Program-made: the position numbers and the translations under genes | The notes under the pieces: model-generated | The model's database searches: none | Told to the model about the DNA's origin: nothing | What the model saw: only the letters and a program-made list of their open reading frames with translations | Part shown: positions 10,427 through 20,782 of the stretch, piece after piece | Layout of the letters: each line of letters begins with the position of its first letter | Position numbering within the stretch: the first letter of the stretch is position 1 | Source of the DNA: Enterococcus hulanensis | GTDB lineage: Bacteria; Bacillota; Bacilli; Lactobacillales; Enterococcaceae | Assembly: GCF_005405485.1 (NCBI RefSeq) | Contig: NZ_BJED01000005.1 | Coordinates: 1 to 64,000 of the forward strand | Length of the DNA: 64,000 bases | Direction: 5' to 3'

Positions 10427-10624
10427 TTATTCTTGAGTCGAATCTTTTTTCTTCTCAAGGATTTTTTTCATTTTCTTTTCAAAATCGCGGCGTGTCATCA
10501 TAACGATATGTCCGCAATTTACACATTTGATTTTGATATCCGCACCCATACGAATGATCTCCCAGCGATTTGTCTGGCAGGCATGCGGTTTCTTCATCTC
10601 AACGATATCACCTAAATCATACAT
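10427..10624 (-). CDS. DUF951 domain-containing small protein
   Basis: Small protein of 65 aa, conserved in Firmicutes. It begins MYDLGDIVEMKKPHACQTN and contains a CVNCGH motif that looks like half of a zinc- or nucleic-acid-binding knuckle, followed by a basic Lys-rich tail. I chose the start at 10624 because GTGGGGG lies 8 nt upstream and the family normally starts here. An in-frame ATG at 10645 would add seven residues but has a poor ribosome-binding site. It lies between parB and ychF, an order common near the origin. Function is unknown. Confidence 0.85.
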   Translation of the reverse strand: MYDLGDIVEMKKPHACQTNRWEIIRMGADIKIKCVNCGHIVMMTRRDFEKKMKKILEKKKDSTQE

Positions 10625-10665
10625 CTGGCAAACCCCCACATTCATTCTTTTTAGATACTATTCAT

Positions 10666-11556
10666 CTATGATTCATCAAAATGTATATTCAAAATATCTA
10701 AGATACGAGTAAGGTCAGATGGAGAGAGGTATTCAATCGAAATTTTTCCTTTTCCGTCTTTTTCAACAATCTCAACACCTGTTCCGAATTTATCCATCAG
10801 ACGATCTTCACTTTCCCGTAAATAATAAGGTTTTTCCTTGGTTAAACGAGGACCGTTTTTCTTGTCCTTTGCTTTACCTTCATTATATTCGTTAACAATC
10901 TGTTCTAATTGACGAACCGTCAAGCTTTCTTTTACCGCACGATTTGCTAATTTCAAGATTTGATCTTTTTTCTTCAATCCTAACAACGTACGAGCTTGTC
11001 CCATTGACAAACGCTCATCTTGCACCATTTCTTTAACTAATTTAGGCAAGGTCAATAGGCGTAAATAATTAGCGATGTATGGGCGGCTTTTTCCTAAACG
11101 ATTGGCCACATCAGCTTGGGTTAGTTTTAGATTTTTCATTAACATCTCATAGGCTTCAGCTTCTTCCAACGGATTCAGATCTTCCCGTTGTAAGTTTTCC
11201 AATACTGCAATCTGCATCATCGCTTCCTCATCAAACTCACGAATGATGGCAGGAATTGTTTCTTTCCCTGCCAGTTTAGAAGCCCGGAAACGGCGTTCAC
11301 CAGCTATTAACTCATACCCTTTAACCGCTGACTTTCTTACAATGATTGGTTGAAAAACTCCGGATTGTTCAATTGAATTAGCCAATTCTTGCAAAGTGGT
11401 TTCATCAAATGATTTCCGTGGTTGATAGGGATTGGGACGTAGATCACTTAAAGGAATCTCGACCACTTGATCCTTCTTCATATCCACTTCTTCTATCTCA
11501 GAAAGATCTTGAAATAGAGCATCGATACCGCGACCTAATCCTTTATTTTTGCTCAC
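10666..11556 (-). CDS. parB: chromosome partitioning protein ParB (Spo0J)
   Basis: CTP-dependent DNA clamp of 296 aa that binds parS near the origin, spreads, and loads SMC. Residues 1-20 (GLGRGIDALF) form the flexible N terminus that stimulates ParA ATPase. The ParB/Srx domain shows the box II arginine patch in GERRFRASKLAG and box I NPYQPR. A helix-turn-helix (TQADVANRLGKSRPYIANYLR) reads parS. The C-terminal dimerisation domain is at about 245-296. It overlaps parA by 14 nt. Two perfect parS sites occur in the same window at 33244 and 34097. Confidence 0.96.
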   Translation of the reverse strand: MSKNKGLGRGIDALFQDLSEIEEVDMKKDQVVEIPLSDLRPNPYQPRKSFDETTLQELANSIEQSGVFQPIIVRKSAVKGYELIAGERRFRASKLAGKETIPAIIREFDEEAMMQIAVLENLQREDLNPLEEAEAYEMLMKNLKLTQADVANRLGKSRPYIANYLRLLTLPKLVKEMVQDERLSMGQARTLLGLKKKDQILKLANRAVKESLTVRQLEQIVNEYNEGKAKDKKNGPRLTKEKPYYLRESEDRLMDKFGTGVEIVEKDGKGKISIEYLSPSDLTRILDILNIHFDES

Positions 11557-12310
11557 GAACTAACACTTCCTTTGCTAGAGCTTGATAGACTTCAGCACCT
11601 TTTGAGCGTGGATCATAATCAATGATTGGCTTCCCGTGACTAGGTGCTTCAGATAAACGGACATTTCTCGGAATAATCGTATCGTAAACTTTTTCTTGGA
11701 AATAGCGGCGGACTTCTTCTACAACTTCCGCACCCAAATTTGTGCGAGCGTCGTACATAGTTAACAGTACACCTTCGATTTCTAAGCCTGGATTGAAATG
11801 TTTTTGTACCAAACGAACAGTATTCAAAAGCTGACTCAATCCTTCCAATGCATAATACTCACATTGAACTGGAATCAAGATCGCATCGCTGGCAGTAAAA
11901 GCATTAATCGTTAAGTGGCCTAATGATGGCGGACAATCCACCAAAATAAAGTCATACTCATCACTGACTTCTGCTAAGGCACTCTTTAAACGTGATTCTC
12001 GTGCCATCATAGAAGTTAATTCGATTTCTGCACCAGCTAATTGCAAAGTAGCTGGGACAATTGATAAGTTTTCCCGTGAGGTTTTAATAATTGTCTCTTT
12101 AATTGGAACTTCATTGACTAAAACGTCGTAAATATCTTGTTTCACATCAGGCTTGCGTACACCTAAGCCGCTTGTAGCATTTCCCTGGGCATCGCTATCG
12201 ATCAACAAGACTTTCTTACCATCATACGCTAAGCACGCACCCAAATTGACAGTCGTCGTCGTTTTACCAACACCGCCTTTTTGGTTTGCAACAGATATGA
12301 TCCGTGCCAT
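11543..12310 (-). CDS. parA: chromosome partitioning ATPase ParA (Soj)
   Basis: Deviant-Walker ATPase of 255 aa. KGGVGKTTTTVNLG near the N terminus contains the signature lysine, Walker A' follows at ILVDCPPSLG, and DSDAQGN contacts the nucleotide. In Firmicutes, Soj also acts on DnaA to tune initiation. It overlaps parB by 14 nt, which indicates coupled translation. rsmG lies 70 nt upstream on the same strand. Length is typical for chromosomal Soj, without the N-terminal HTH of plasmid ParA. Confidence 0.96.
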   Translation of the reverse strand: MARIISVANQKGGVGKTTTTVNLGACLAYDGKKVLLIDSDAQGNATSGLGVRKPDVKQDIYDVLVNEVPIKETIIKTSRENLSIVPATLQLAGAEIELTSMMARESRLKSALAEVSDEYDFILVDCPPSLGHLTINAFTASDAILIPVQCEYYALEGLSQLLNTVRLVQKHFNPGLEIEGVLLTMYDARTNLGAEVVEEVRRYFQEKVYDTIIPRNVRLSEAPSHGKPIIDYDPRSKGAEVYQALAKEVLVREQK

Positions 12311-12380
12311 CTAATTTCCTCCTAGTTCCTACTAAAAAATTTATTTCCCTAAAGGAAAATAATTTATAATATCCATTTAA

Positions 12381-13094
12381 TTATTTTAAAGGTTGCTTAT
12401 TCGGCAGACCAGCTTTACGTGGATATTTTTTTGGTGTTTCTTTCTTCTTTTGCACTGTAATGATATGACGTGTATCTCCATTTGGCAATGAAACATCTTC
12501 GGCATTAATCAGCTTGCCGCCTAATAGTGCGATCGCTTGTTTTGCTTCAGCTAATTCTTCTTCACTTTTTGCTGCTTTTAGGGCAAAGAAATACCCTTCC
12601 TTTTCAACTAAAGGCAAACAAAGTTCCGTCAAAACATTCAATCGAGCTACTGCCCGAGCAGTCACAAAATTAAATGCTTGCCGAAATTCAGGGTTTTGTC
12701 CAAATGTTTCTGCTCTATCATGATAAAGATGCACACCATCTAGTTGCAATTCATTTACCAGTGTTGTTAAAAAAGTAATTCGTTTATTCAAAGAATCGAC
12801 GATTGTAACCTCTAATTCTGGAAAAACGATTTTTAACGGCAAACTAGGAAAACCGGCACCTGATCCTACATCACACAGATTTCCTTCTGGTTTGAAGGTA
12901 TCCGAGAAAGCTAATGTAATCGAATCATAAAAATGTTTCAAATAAACTTCCTTATGTTCTGTAATTGCAGTGAGATTCATCTTTTGGTTCCATTCAACCA
13001 ATAAATGAAAGTACGTCGCAAATTGATCCATCTGTCTGGTTGACAGTTCAATCCCTTGCTTACCTAATTCCACTTGAAATTCTTCTGGTGTCAT
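12381..13094 (-). CDS. rsmG: 16S rRNA m7G527 methyltransferase RsmG (GidB)
   Basis: SAM-dependent methyltransferase of 237 aa that modifies G527 of 16S rRNA, a position linked to low-level streptomycin resistance when lost. The SAM-binding motif is [19 protein letters not shown]. The GidB-specific motif [13 protein letters not shown] is near the N terminus. The C terminus has a basic tail ([18 protein letters not shown]). The start at 13094 is preferred because GAAAGGA lies 6-7 nt upstream. An ATG 15 nt further upstream lacks a ribosome-binding site. Confidence 0.95.
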   Translation of the reverse strand: MTPEEFQVELGKQGIELSTRQMDQFATYFHLLVEWNQKMNLTAITEHKEVYLKHFYDSITLAFSDTFKPEGNLCDVGSGAGFPSLPLKIVFPELEVTIVDSLNKRITFLTTLVNELQLDGVHLYHDRAETFGQNPEFRQAFNFVTARAVARLNVLTELCLPLVEKEGYFFALKAAKSEEELAEAKQAIALLGGKLINAEDVSLPNGDTRHIITVQKKKETPKKYPRKAGLPNKQPLK

Positions 13095-13213
13095 AAAAAA
13101 TCCTTTCATTTTCGTGAAACAGCAAAATGTTTCACAGACTATCCTATACTTTAACGTATTATTGCCTTACATGCAATGGTTTACGTATGTTTCACACAGA
13201 GATTAAGAAAGGT

Positions 13214-14104
13214 TTAATCCCATTTTTTATTCGTGTTTTCCAGACAAAAATCATAGAACTTTTTCAAAACTGGAATTTCTAAATTATTTTTTTTCACAGC
13301 TAAATAAATATTTCGATCATCCAAGTCATCGGTAATAGTCAATTTCTTTACAGGAAAAGAACTGATTGATGGGATATTGGGCATGATCGCTATCCCATAA
13401 TTTTGTCCGACAAAACCTAAAACACTATGATCTTCTTCTAGTTCACAGACAATCTCTAACTCTAGTTTCAGACTTTTTATTTGTTGATCTAAATAAGGAC
13501 GCAGTCCACTTTGTTTACTATAGCAAACGTATGGATAGTTAGTCGTTTCTTGCAAAGAAATACTGTCATATTTTGCCAAGGGATGCGCCAATGGGACTAC
13601 CACCACCATCTCTTCCTGTGTTAAAATTTGATAAATCAATTCAGAATCGTTACTCACTTTTGAGCAAATCCCAATATCTATTCGATCATCAAGCAACATT
13701 TGAATTATTTGGTTGGAGTTGCCTTGTTGAAATTCAAAATTAATTTTTTGATGACCTTTCTGATGGAAAGATTGTGTCAATTTTGGCGCTAGATTAGCTC
13801 CCATCGTAAAAATAAAACCAAATTGAATTTCACCAGAATCAGGATCAACCATCTCCTGTAATTTACGTTGGCCTTTTTCGATTTCAGCCAAAGCCGGAGA
13901 AACATATTCATAAAAAATCCGTCCGTGGCGAGTCAATTGAATATTTCGTCCTTTTTTTTCAAACAGCGTTACTCCAATTTCTTGTTCCAACATCGTCATT
14001 GCATGACTGATATTAGGCTGAGATGTATTGGATTCTTTCGCTGCTTGTGTCATATGTTCTGTTTGAGCTAATGTCACAAAAAATTCTAATTGTCGCAAAT
14101 TCAC
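13214..14104 (-). CDS. LysR family transcriptional regulator of the shikimate/quinate locus
   Basis: LysR-type regulator of 296 aa. An N-terminal winged helix (MNLRQLEFFVTLAQTEHMT to about 60) is followed by a periplasmic-binding-protein-like effector domain (about 90-290). It is divergent from an MFS transporter that precedes aroE and aroD. The same operator-like sequence lies upstream of both the transporter and aroE. By analogy with Listeria QuiR, which responds to shikimate, the effector may be shikimate or quinate. That is an inference from context; the protein alone does not show its ligand. Confidence 0.85.
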   Translation of the reverse strand: MNLRQLEFFVTLAQTEHMTQAAKESNTSQPNISHAMTMLEQEIGVTLFEKKGRNIQLTRHGRIFYEYVSPALAEIEKGQRKLQEMVDPDSGEIQFGFIFTMGANLAPKLTQSFHQKGHQKINFEFQQGNSNQIIQMLLDDRIDIGICSKVSNDSELIYQILTQEEMVVVVPLAHPLAKYDSISLQETTNYPYVCYSKQSGLRPYLDQQIKSLKLELEIVCELEEDHSVLGFVGQNYGIAIMPNIPSISSFPVKKLTITDDLDDRNIYLAVKKNNLEIPVLKKFYDFCLENTNKKWD

Positions 14105-14151
14105 TTTTTCACCCCATCACTAAAAAGTATCCATTTATTTGATAAATAGAG

Positions 14152-14188
14152 TTTATCAATTTTATTGATATAAATCATTAGTTTTCAT
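14152..14188. promoter_or_regulatory. probable LysR operator, copy 1 (MFS promoter)
   Basis: An AT-rich dyad (TTATCAA-N5-TTGATATAA) followed by ATCATTAGTTTTCAT. A near copy of the whole block occurs at 15478-15515 ahead of aroE. A -10-like TATTAT sits at 14202-14207 with no good -35, as expected for an activator-dependent promoter. Upstream overlapping dyads (TTGATAAATAGAGTTTATCAA) extend toward the LysR gene and may serve autoregulation. Confidence 0.6.
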
Positions 14189-14251
14189 AATAAATTTGCG
14201 TTATTATGTGGGTGACTTCAAGTGAAATAGATCACATGAAAGGAGTCTCTT

Positions 14252-15460
14252 ATGAAGAAAGAAAACTATCGCCTTTTAATTTCTAGTTTATATTTTAATT
14301 ATATTTTTCAAGGAATGGCTGCTATTATTTTATCTCAAAATATGGCAAATTTAAAAATACACTGGCAAGCCTCCACCGCTCAAGTCACGTTAGTCATGAG
14401 TGCTATCGGACTGGGAAGGATTTTAAGTTTATATTTTTCTGGTTACATTTCAGATAAATTCGGACGAAAAAAAACAGTCTTAATTGCTATCGCTTCTTAT
14501 ATGATTTTCTTTTGCGGCATGCTTCTTGGTCCTAACTATAAATTAGCGTTTTTTTTAGCTATGTTTGGTGGTGTCAGCAATGCCTTTCTTGATACTAGTA
14601 CCTATCCGACATTAGTTGAAGCTTATCCTGATGAACGGGTAAATAGTTCTTTAAGTGTTTTAAACAAAGCTTTTATCTCTCTTGGCCAATTTCTATTACC
14701 CTTTATTACACGTTATTTACTGCAACATGATCTATTTTTTGGGTGGCCGTTTATCCTATGTGCATTGTGTTTATTCGCTAATATGTTTTACTTGCTTTTT
14801 GCTCGCTTCCCGAAGTCAGCAACGCTCATAAAAAAGGATGCGGATATTACAACAGCTCCTACGCCTAAAAATCGCGGAAAATTTAAAATAGACGGAATTG
14901 CATTATTGATTTTTTCTTTTGTTTCCGTCTCATTATTTAATATTTTTATTTTATGGATTCCTCAATATGCTGAAAGTATGCAGATAGTTTCTCATGAAAA
15001 TAGTCTAATTTTCGTCAGCCTTTACAGCACGGGATCATTTATCTCGGTATTCTTTACTTCGGGCATAGTAAAAAAAGGGATCAATATTCCTAAGTTTATC
15101 AGTTTCTGTCTTTTGATCTCAGGGATATCGCTGCTCTTGATGCTAATTTATCCAAGTTTCGCTACAGTCATTGCAGCAGCTATCTGTATTGGAATTTTTG
15201 CTGCTGGCGGTATTTGGCAGTTGGGGTTAGCCTTGATGCTGGAACTGTTTCCTAAAAAGAAAGGCAAATGCACTAGTTATTATTCACTAGCGACTTCTGT
15301 CTCTATTATGGTTACACCCTACATTACAGGCATACTTAGTGAACAAGGTATCGCTTATGTTTTTTGGTTCGTTATTCTTTTAAACGTGATTGGGTTGATT
15401 GCTTCACTCGTTATCGTTCATCGTTACAATAAATTAGTAAAACGATTAGTCTTAAGCTAA
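14252..15460 (+). CDS. MFS transporter, probable shikimate/quinate uptake
   Basis: Major facilitator of 402 aa with 12 predicted membrane helices. Motif A is visible in the loop between helices 2 and 3 (GYISDKFGRKKTVLIA) and the cytoplasmic centre is a short charged loop near residue 195-210. Its neighbours are aroE and aroD, which act on shikimate, quinate and dehydroquinate. With the divergent LysR gene this argues for import of an aromatic hydroaromatic acid rather than drug export. A terminator overlaps its stop codon, so aroE has its own promoter. Substrate is inferred only. Confidence 0.75.
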   Translation: MKKENYRLLISSLYFNYIFQGMAAIILSQNMANLKIHWQASTAQVTLVMSAIGLGRILSLYFSGYISDKFGRKKTVLIAIASYMIFFCGMLLGPNYKLAFFLAMFGGVSNAFLDTSTYPTLVEAYPDERVNSSLSVLNKAFISLGQFLLPFITRYLLQHDLFFGWPFILCALCLFANMFYLLFARFPKSATLIKKDADITTAPTPKNRGKFKIDGIALLIFSFVSVSLFNIFILWIPQYAESMQIVSHENSLIFVSLYSTGSFISVFFTSGIVKKGINIPKFISFCLLISGISLLLMLIYPSFATVIAAAICIGIFAAGGIWQLGLALMLELFPKKKGKCTSYYSLATSVSIMVTPYITGILSEQGIAYVFWFVILLNVIGLIASLVIVHRYNKLVKRLVLS

Positions 15461-15467
15461 TCGTTTT
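15439..15467 (+). terminator. intrinsic terminator at end of MFS gene
   Basis: Stem AAAACGATTAG / CTAATCGTTTT with a 7-nt loop. The right arm includes the MFS stop codon and is followed by TTTATT. Confidence 0.75.
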
Positions 15468-15477
15468 ATTTATTCGC

Positions 15478-15515
15478 TTTATTGATTTTATCAATATAAA
15501 GCATTAGTTTTTCAT
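15478..15515. promoter_or_regulatory. probable LysR operator, copy 2 (aroE promoter)
   Basis: Near copy of the block at 14152-14188: TTTATTGATTTTATCAATAT followed by AAAGCATTAGTTTTTCAT. A good -10 TATAAT lies at 15537-15542 with no recognisable -35. This suggests an activated promoter for aroE-aroD. Confidence 0.6.
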
Positions 15516-15631
15516 CGAATTAAATTCTAAAATGGGTATAATCAATTGTGATTTAATTCATAAGAAGAAAAAATAGAAAACGCTTTGATTGAGAATTGTT
15601 GAACAAATAAATTGAAAAGAGGAATTTACAA

Positions 15632-16510
15632 ATGACTGAAAGACTTACTGGACACACTTTATTAATCAGCTTGATTGCAACACCCATCCGCCACAGCATG
15701 TCTCCTACAATGCATAACGAAGCTTTTGCTAAGTTAGGACTTGATTATGCCTATTTAGCATTTGAAGTTGGTAATAACGAGTTGAAAGATACGGTTCAAG
15801 GGATTCGTGCCTTGGGTATCCGTGGTTCAAATGTTTCAATGCCTAATAAACAGGCTATTATTCCTTATCTAGACGAAGTTTCTCCCGAAGCCTCTTTAAT
15901 TGGTGCAGTTAATACTGTTACAAATATTGATGGCAAAGGACAATTGGTAGGGTACAATACAGATGGAATAGGTGCAATGGAGGCGCTAAAGGATGAGGGC
16001 GTCGAAGTGAAAGACCAAATCATTACCTTAACAGGTGCCGGCGGAGCTGGTACAGCTATCGCTATCCAAGCTGCTTTTGATGGCGCTAAAGAATTACGAA
16101 TTTTCAATATTAATGACGCTGTTTTTGAAAACGCTAAAGACACGGCACGTAAAATCAACGAAAATACAGACTGTCGGGCAACTGTAACTGATCTAGCCGA
16201 CCAAGAAAGTTTCAAAAAATCTATCGCAGAGAGTAGTATTTATATTGACGCGACTGGTGTCGGCATGAAACCATTGGAAGATATGAGCCTAATTACTGAT
16301 CCATCTATGATTCGGTCAGACTTAGTTGTTTTTGATGTTGTTTACTCTCCTCGTGAAACAAAATTATTGAAATTCGCTAAAGAGCATGGTGCAAAAAAAG
16401 CGATCAATGGACTAGGTATGATGCTTTATCAAGGTGCTGCTGCGTTTAAACTATTTACTGGAGAAGATATGCCCGTCAACTATATTAAGGATCTTCTATT
16501 TAAAGACTAG
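15632..16510 (+). CDS. aroE: shikimate (quinate/shikimate) dehydrogenase
   Basis: AroE/YdiB-family dehydrogenase of 292 aa that interconverts shikimate and 3-dehydroshikimate, and possibly quinate and dehydroquinate. The substrate site shows [15 protein letters not shown] and the catalytic lysine in [11 protein letters not shown]. The cofactor fold has [16 protein letters not shown], and the C terminus has [19 protein letters not shown]. It lies 10 nt ahead of aroD and behind a probable LysR-activated promoter, not in an aromatic biosynthesis operon, so a catabolic role is likely. The choice between shikimate and quinate, and NAD or NADP, cannot be settled here. Confidence 0.9.
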   Translation: MTERLTGHTLLISLIATPIRHSMSPTMHNEAFAKLGLDYAYLAFEVGNNELKDTVQGIRALGIRGSNVSMPNKQAIIPYLDEVSPEASLIGAVNTVTNIDGKGQLVGYNTDGIGAMEALKDEGVEVKDQIITLTGAGGAGTAIAIQAAFDGAKELRIFNINDAVFENAKDTARKINENTDCRATVTDLADQESFKKSIAESSIYIDATGVGMKPLEDMSLITDPSMIRSDLVVFDVVYSPRETKLLKFAKEHGAKKAINGLGMMLYQGAAAFKLFTGEDMPVNYIKDLLFKD

Positions 16511-16520
16511 GAGGAATAGA

Positions 16521-17276
16521 ATGAAAACAGTAACTGTTGACCACGTTAAAATCGGGGAAGGTCTCCCAAAAATCATCGTACCAATAGTAGGTAAAACTAC
16601 AGAGGACCTGTTATCAGAAGCAGAAACAGTCCATGCATTAGATTGTGACTTAGTAGAGTGGCGGATAGACTTTTTTGAACTCGTTCACGAGCCGCAAGCC
16701 GTCGCTAAACTTTCACATAATCTAAAAGCAATTTTAGAAAAACCGCTGCTGATTACTTTCCGTACGAAAAAAGAGGGCGGCGTTTGTGAGCTTTCAGATG
16801 ATGATTATTTTAACCTTTACAAAGTAATTATTTTGGAAGGTGATTTAGATTTATTAGATGTGGAGTTGTTCATGCCAGAAAAAAAAGTTGCTGAAACAAT
16901 CGATTTAGCACATCAAAATGGAATTAAAATTATCATGTGCAACCACGATTTTGATAAAACTCCAGAAAAAAATGAGATAATCACTCGCTTACGTTCTATG
17001 CAAGAAAAAGGAGCAGATATCTGTAAGATTGCAGTAATGCCGCAATCTTCTGCTGATGTATTAACCTTGTTAGACGCTACACGCGAAATGTATGAAGAGT
17101 ATGCCAATGTCCCATTAATTACGATGTCAATGGGGGCACTAGGTATGGTAAGTCGCATTTCTGGTCAAGTTTTCGGTTCTGCCGCTACTTTCGGTTCTGC
17201 CGGAACAGCTTCTGCACCAGGACAGGTTCCGGTTGTTGAATTACGTAAAATGTTAACGACGCTGAAGTTAAGCTAA
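16521..17276 (+). CDS. aroD: type I 3-dehydroquinate dehydratase
   Basis: Class I dehydroquinase of 251 aa that interconverts 3-dehydroquinate and 3-dehydroshikimate through a Schiff base. The catalytic His is in IMCNHDFDKTP and the Schiff-base Lys in ICKIAVMPQSS; the C terminus has GSAATFGSAGTASAPGQVP. The ATG at 16521 follows AGGAGG by 7 nt; reading further upstream in frame only overlaps aroE. The pairing with aroE and a transporter allows uptake of quinate or shikimate and interconversion in the cytoplasm. A dehydroshikimate dehydratase (quiC) is not present nearby. Confidence 0.95.
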   Translation: MKTVTVDHVKIGEGLPKIIVPIVGKTTEDLLSEAETVHALDCDLVEWRIDFFELVHEPQAVAKLSHNLKAILEKPLLITFRTKKEGGVCELSDDDYFNLYKVIILEGDLDLLDVELFMPEKKVAETIDLAHQNGIKIIMCNHDFDKTPEKNEIITRLRSMQEKGADICKIAVMPQSSADVLTLLDATREMYEEYANVPLITMSMGALGMVSRISGQVFGSAATFGSAGTASAPGQVPVVELRKMLTTLKLS

Positions 17277-17291
17277 ATGATTTTTCTATAC

Positions 17292-17374
17292 AAAAAAACA
17301 GACACGAATGTAGGAACCTTCAGAAGTTAGATTTTGTATCTAGCTTCTGGGGGCGTACAAGCTGTCTGTTTTTT
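17292..17374 (+). terminator. long structured terminator after aroD
   Basis: Outer arms AAACAGACA and TGTCTGTTTTTT enclose an inner stem (CAGAAGTTAGA / TCTAGCTTCTG). The 83-nt structure ends in a T run. It is larger than a simple terminator. Confidence 0.7.
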
Positions 17375-17435
17375 AGTATTACGGTTTTATCAAATAAAAA
17401 ATTTTTATATGGCATTGAAATAGATCAATCTGATC

Positions 17436-19337
17436 TTATGCTGTTTCGCTACTTACCTTCGCTATTTTTCCTTGCTCTACATAAACCATTAGTATACTGA
17501 TATCTGCGGGATTCACACCACTGATACGGCTGGCTTGAGCAATCGTTTCTGGTTGGATTTTTTGTAATTTTTGTTTTGCTTCTGTGGCTAGACCGTTAAT
17601 AGCTTCGTAGTCAATTCGTTCAGGGATACGTTTTGTTTCCATTCGTTTTAATTTTTCTACTTTTTCCATCGCTTTTTTGATATAGCCTTCATATTTAACT
17701 TGGATCTCTACTTGTTCTACTTCTTTTTCTGACAGTTCATCATTCGTAGGAATAAATTGCAGCAATTCTTGATAAGAAATCTCTGGGCGTTTCAAAAAGT
17801 CGCTCGCTAAAACACCGTCCTTCAATTCTGCGCTATTTTTAGTTCGCAGGAAGCTTTGAACTTCCGCATTAGGTTTTATGCGAATAGACTGCAAACGAGC
17901 CATCTCCGCTTCAATATGCGCCTTCTTGATCAAATATGCTTGATAGTTCTCTTCTCCCACTAAGCCAATCTCATGTCCTATTTCTGTCAAACGTAAATCT
18001 GCATTATCGTGACGTAATATCAAGCGATATTCTGCTCTTGATGTCAATAGTCGATAAGGTTCATTGGTTCCTTTTGTAACCAAGTCATCAATCATAACCC
18101 CGATATATCCATCGCTGCGTTTCATAATAAAAGGTTCTTTGTCTTGAATCTTTAACGCTGCATTGATTCCCGCCATCAAACCTTGACCTGCAGCCTCTTC
18201 GTAGCCACTAGTTCCGTTCGTTTGGCCAGCTGTATAAAGATTTTCAATTACTTTTGTTTCAAGTGTTAGGCGTAATTGATGAGGAGCTACCATATCGTAT
18301 TCGATTGCATAACCTGTTCGCATCATTTCCGCATTTTCCAAACCTTCAATTGAATGTAAAACCTCATTTTGTACATCTTCTGGTAATGACGTTGATAAAC
18401 CTTGAACATAGACTTCTTCTGTGTGTCGTCCCTCTGGTTCTAAGAAGAGTTGATGCCGTTCTTTGTCAGCGAATCGGACAATCTTGTCTTCGATAGAAGG
18501 ACAATAACGGGCCCCTACTCCATCAACAATACCAGTAAACATCGGCGCACGATGTAGATTATTTTGAATAATCTCATGACTTTTTGGATTCGTGTAGGTC
18601 AGCCAACAAGGAATTTGTTCTTGCAAGTATTGACTATCTGGTGTTTGATAACTAAAATGATTTGGTTTTTCATCACCAGGCTGAATTTCAGTTTTGCTAT
18701 AGTCAATTGAGCCTGACTTCACTCGCGGCGGCGTTCCAGTTTTAAAACGGTGGATTTCCAAACCTAACTCTTGTAAATGATCCGCTAATTTAATCGATGG
18801 TTGTGAATTATTAGGTCCTGATGAATATTTTAATTCCCCGATTATGATTTCGCCGCGCAATGCTGTGCCCGCAGTAATAATTACTGCTTTTGCTGAATAA
18901 ACGGCTCCAGTCGAAGTGACAACTCCCTTGCAGACACCGTCTTCAACAACTAAACGGTCAACGACTCCTTGTTTTAACGTAAGTTTTTCCTCTTTTTCGA
19001 TTGTATGCTTCATTTCTTCTGCATAAGCATGTTTATCTGCTTGCGCTCTTAACGCTCTTACGGCAGGACCTTTACCTGTATTTAGCATCCGCATTTGTAT
19101 ATATGTTTTATCAATATTGCGTCCCATCTCACCGCCCAGTGCATCGATCTCTCGTACGACAACACCTTTAGCTGGACCGCCAATAGACGGGTTACATGGC
19201 ATGAACGCCACCATATCTAAATTGATTGTGATTAATAATGTCTTTTGACCCATACGAGCTGTTGCTAGGGCTGCTTCAGAACCAGCATGTCCTGCACCAA
19301 CAACGATTACATCATAATTTCCTGCTTGATATTCCAT
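17436..19337 (-). CDS. mnmG: tRNA uridine-5-carboxymethylaminomethyl modification enzyme MnmG (GidA)
   Basis: FAD-dependent tRNA-modifying enzyme of 633 aa. With MnmE it installs cmnm5 at wobble U34 of several tRNAs. The N terminus has the dinucleotide-binding [21 protein letters not shown]. The conserved catalytic cysteine region is present in [13 protein letters not shown], and the mid-region has [16 protein letters not shown]. The C-terminal helical domain binds MnmE. It lies 15 nt downstream of mnmE, so the two partners are made from one operon. Confidence 0.97.
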   Translation of the reverse strand: MEYQAGNYDVIVVGAGHAGSEAALATARMGQKTLLITINLDMVAFMPCNPSIGGPAKGVVVREIDALGGEMGRNIDKTYIQMRMLNTGKGPAVRALRAQADKHAYAEEMKHTIEKEEKLTLKQGVVDRLVVEDGVCKGVVTSTGAVYSAKAVIITAGTALRGEIIIGELKYSSGPNNSQPSIKLADHLQELGLEIHRFKTGTPPRVKSGSIDYSKTEIQPGDEKPNHFSYQTPDSQYLQEQIPCWLTYTNPKSHEIIQNNLHRAPMFTGIVDGVGARYCPSIEDKIVRFADKERHQLFLEPEGRHTEEVYVQGLSTSLPEDVQNEVLHSIEGLENAEMMRTGYAIEYDMVAPHQLRLTLETKVIENLYTAGQTNGTSGYEEAAGQGLMAGINAALKIQDKEPFIMKRSDGYIGVMIDDLVTKGTNEPYRLLTSRAEYRLILRHDNADLRLTEIGHEIGLVGEENYQAYLIKKAHIEAEMARLQSIRIKPNAEVQSFLRTKNSAELKDGVLASDFLKRPEISYQELLQFIPTNDELSEKEVEQVEIQVKYEGYIKKAMEKVEKLKRMETKRIPERIDYEAINGLATEAKQKLQKIQPETIAQASRISGVNPADISILMVYVEQGKIAKVSSETA

Positions 19338-19352
19338 GTAGCAACTCCTTCT

Positions 19353-20750
19353 TTATTTTCCTAAACAAAATTGGCTGAATAATTGTGTAATCAGTTCATC
19401 TTGTACACTATCGCCAACAATTTCACCTAAATAGTCCCAGCAACGAGTCATATCTATCTGAACTAGATCCACTGGCATGCCTGCCATAATTCCATTGCGA
19501 ACTTCATTCAATGATTGTCCTGCTTTTTCGAGCAATGCAATATGTCGAGTGTTTGATACATACGTTGCATCTTTTTCGCCTGTTTGACCTCCAAAGAAAA
19601 GTTTAGCAATTGCTTCTTCTAACTGATCCATGCCGGCTTTTTCTAAAACGGAAATTGCAAAAACTTCATCTTCATTTAGATACGTTGCGAGATTTTCACG
19701 CGACAATTGACTTGGCAAATCTGTTTTATTTAATAAAATAATCCGCTTTAATCCTTGCGTTGCTTCCAACAACTCTTTGTCTTCTGAAGTAAGAGGCTCA
19801 CTTTGGTTCAATACCAATAAAATCAAATCAGCTTCACCTAAAGCTTTGCGACTGCGCTCCACACCAATTCGCTCCACTACATCATCTGTTTCTCGAATTC
19901 CTGCAGTGTCGATTAATTTTAATGGTACCCCACGGACATTCACATATTCTTCAATTACATCACGTGTTGTTCCAGCAATTTCTGTCACGATCGCTTTTTC
20001 TTCATGCAGCAAGTAATTCAATAAGCTTGATTTTCCAACATTAGGACGACCAATAATAGCCGTACTTAAACCTTCACGTAAGATTTTTCCTTGTTTGGCA
20101 TTCAATAGCAATGCATCAATTTGCTGCCCCACTTGTTGCGCTTTTTCTAATAGTAATTGTGTGGTTAACTCTTCCACATCATCGTATTCCGGATAATCGA
20201 TATTTACTTCCACTTGCGCTAATGTTTCTAAAATTTCTTGACGCAACTGCCGAATCAAATGAGATAAGTTCCCATCTAGTTGGTTAATGGCAATATTCAT
20301 TGCGCGATCCGTTTTCGCTCGAATCAAATCCATGACAGCTTCTGCTTGAGATAAATCTACTCGGCCGTTTAAAAAAGCTCTTTTAGTAAATTCTCCCGGC
20401 TCAGCTAAACGTGCTCCTGAACGTAAAATAAGCTGTAATAATTGATTAACAACTACAATCCCGCCATGACAGTTTATTTCAACGATATCTTCGCGTGTAA
20501 ATGTCTTCGGTGCCCGCATCACACTGACCATCACTTCATCGACCACTTGCTGATCAGCCGGGTCAATAATATGGCCATAATGAATCGTGTGTGTCGGTAC
20601 ATCTAACAAACACTTTTTCCCGCTGCTAAACACACTATCTGCTATTGTTACAGCCTGGTCGCCACTTAAGCGCACAATACTGATTGCTCCTTCACCTGGT
20701 GGGGTCGAAATTGCCGCAATCGTATCAAATTCTAAGGTGATCTCTGCCAC
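19353..20750 (-). CDS. mnmE: tRNA modification GTPase MnmE (TrmE)
   Basis: GTPase of 465 aa that works with MnmG on wobble uridine. An N-terminal folate-binding domain ([21 protein letters not shown]) and a helical domain surround the G domain: G1 [16 protein letters not shown]2/G3 [10 protein letters not shown] and DTAGIRET, G4 NKTDL. It ends in the catalytic CLGK. The start is GTG with AGGAGG 7 nt upstream. About 30 nt before the ribosome-binding site there is a strong terminator hairpin downstream of its own promoter, so expression may be set by attenuation. Confidence 0.97.
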   Translation of the reverse strand: MAEITLEFDTIAAISTPPGEGAISIVRLSGDQAVTIADSVFSSGKKCLLDVPTHTIHYGHIIDPADQQVVDEVMVSVMRAPKTFTREDIVEINCHGGIVVVNQLLQLILRSGARLAEPGEFTKRAFLNGRVDLSQAEAVMDLIRAKTDRAMNIAINQLDGNLSHLIRQLRQEILETLAQVEVNIDYPEYDDVEELTTQLLLEKAQQVGQQIDALLLNAKQGKILREGLSTAIIGRPNVGKSSLLNYLLHEEKAIVTEIAGTTRDVIEEYVNVRGVPLKLIDTAGIRETDDVVERIGVERSRKALGEADLILLVLNQSEPLTSEDKELLEATQGLKRIILLNKTDLPSQLSRENLATYLNEDEVFAISVLEKAGMDQLEEAIAKLFFGGQTGEKDATYVSNTRHIALLEKAGQSLNEVRNGIMAGMPVDLVQIDMTRCWDYLGEIVGDSVQDELITQLFSQFCLGK

Positions 20751-20782
20751 TTTTTTTCCTCCTATTAATTAAGAACATAAAA

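Noticed and set aside
13114-13205. parS-like sequences upstream of rsmG
   Set aside because: GTGAAACA at 13114-13121 and TGTTTCAC at 13128-13135 and 13198-13205 are half-sites only and do not form the 16-bp palindrome.
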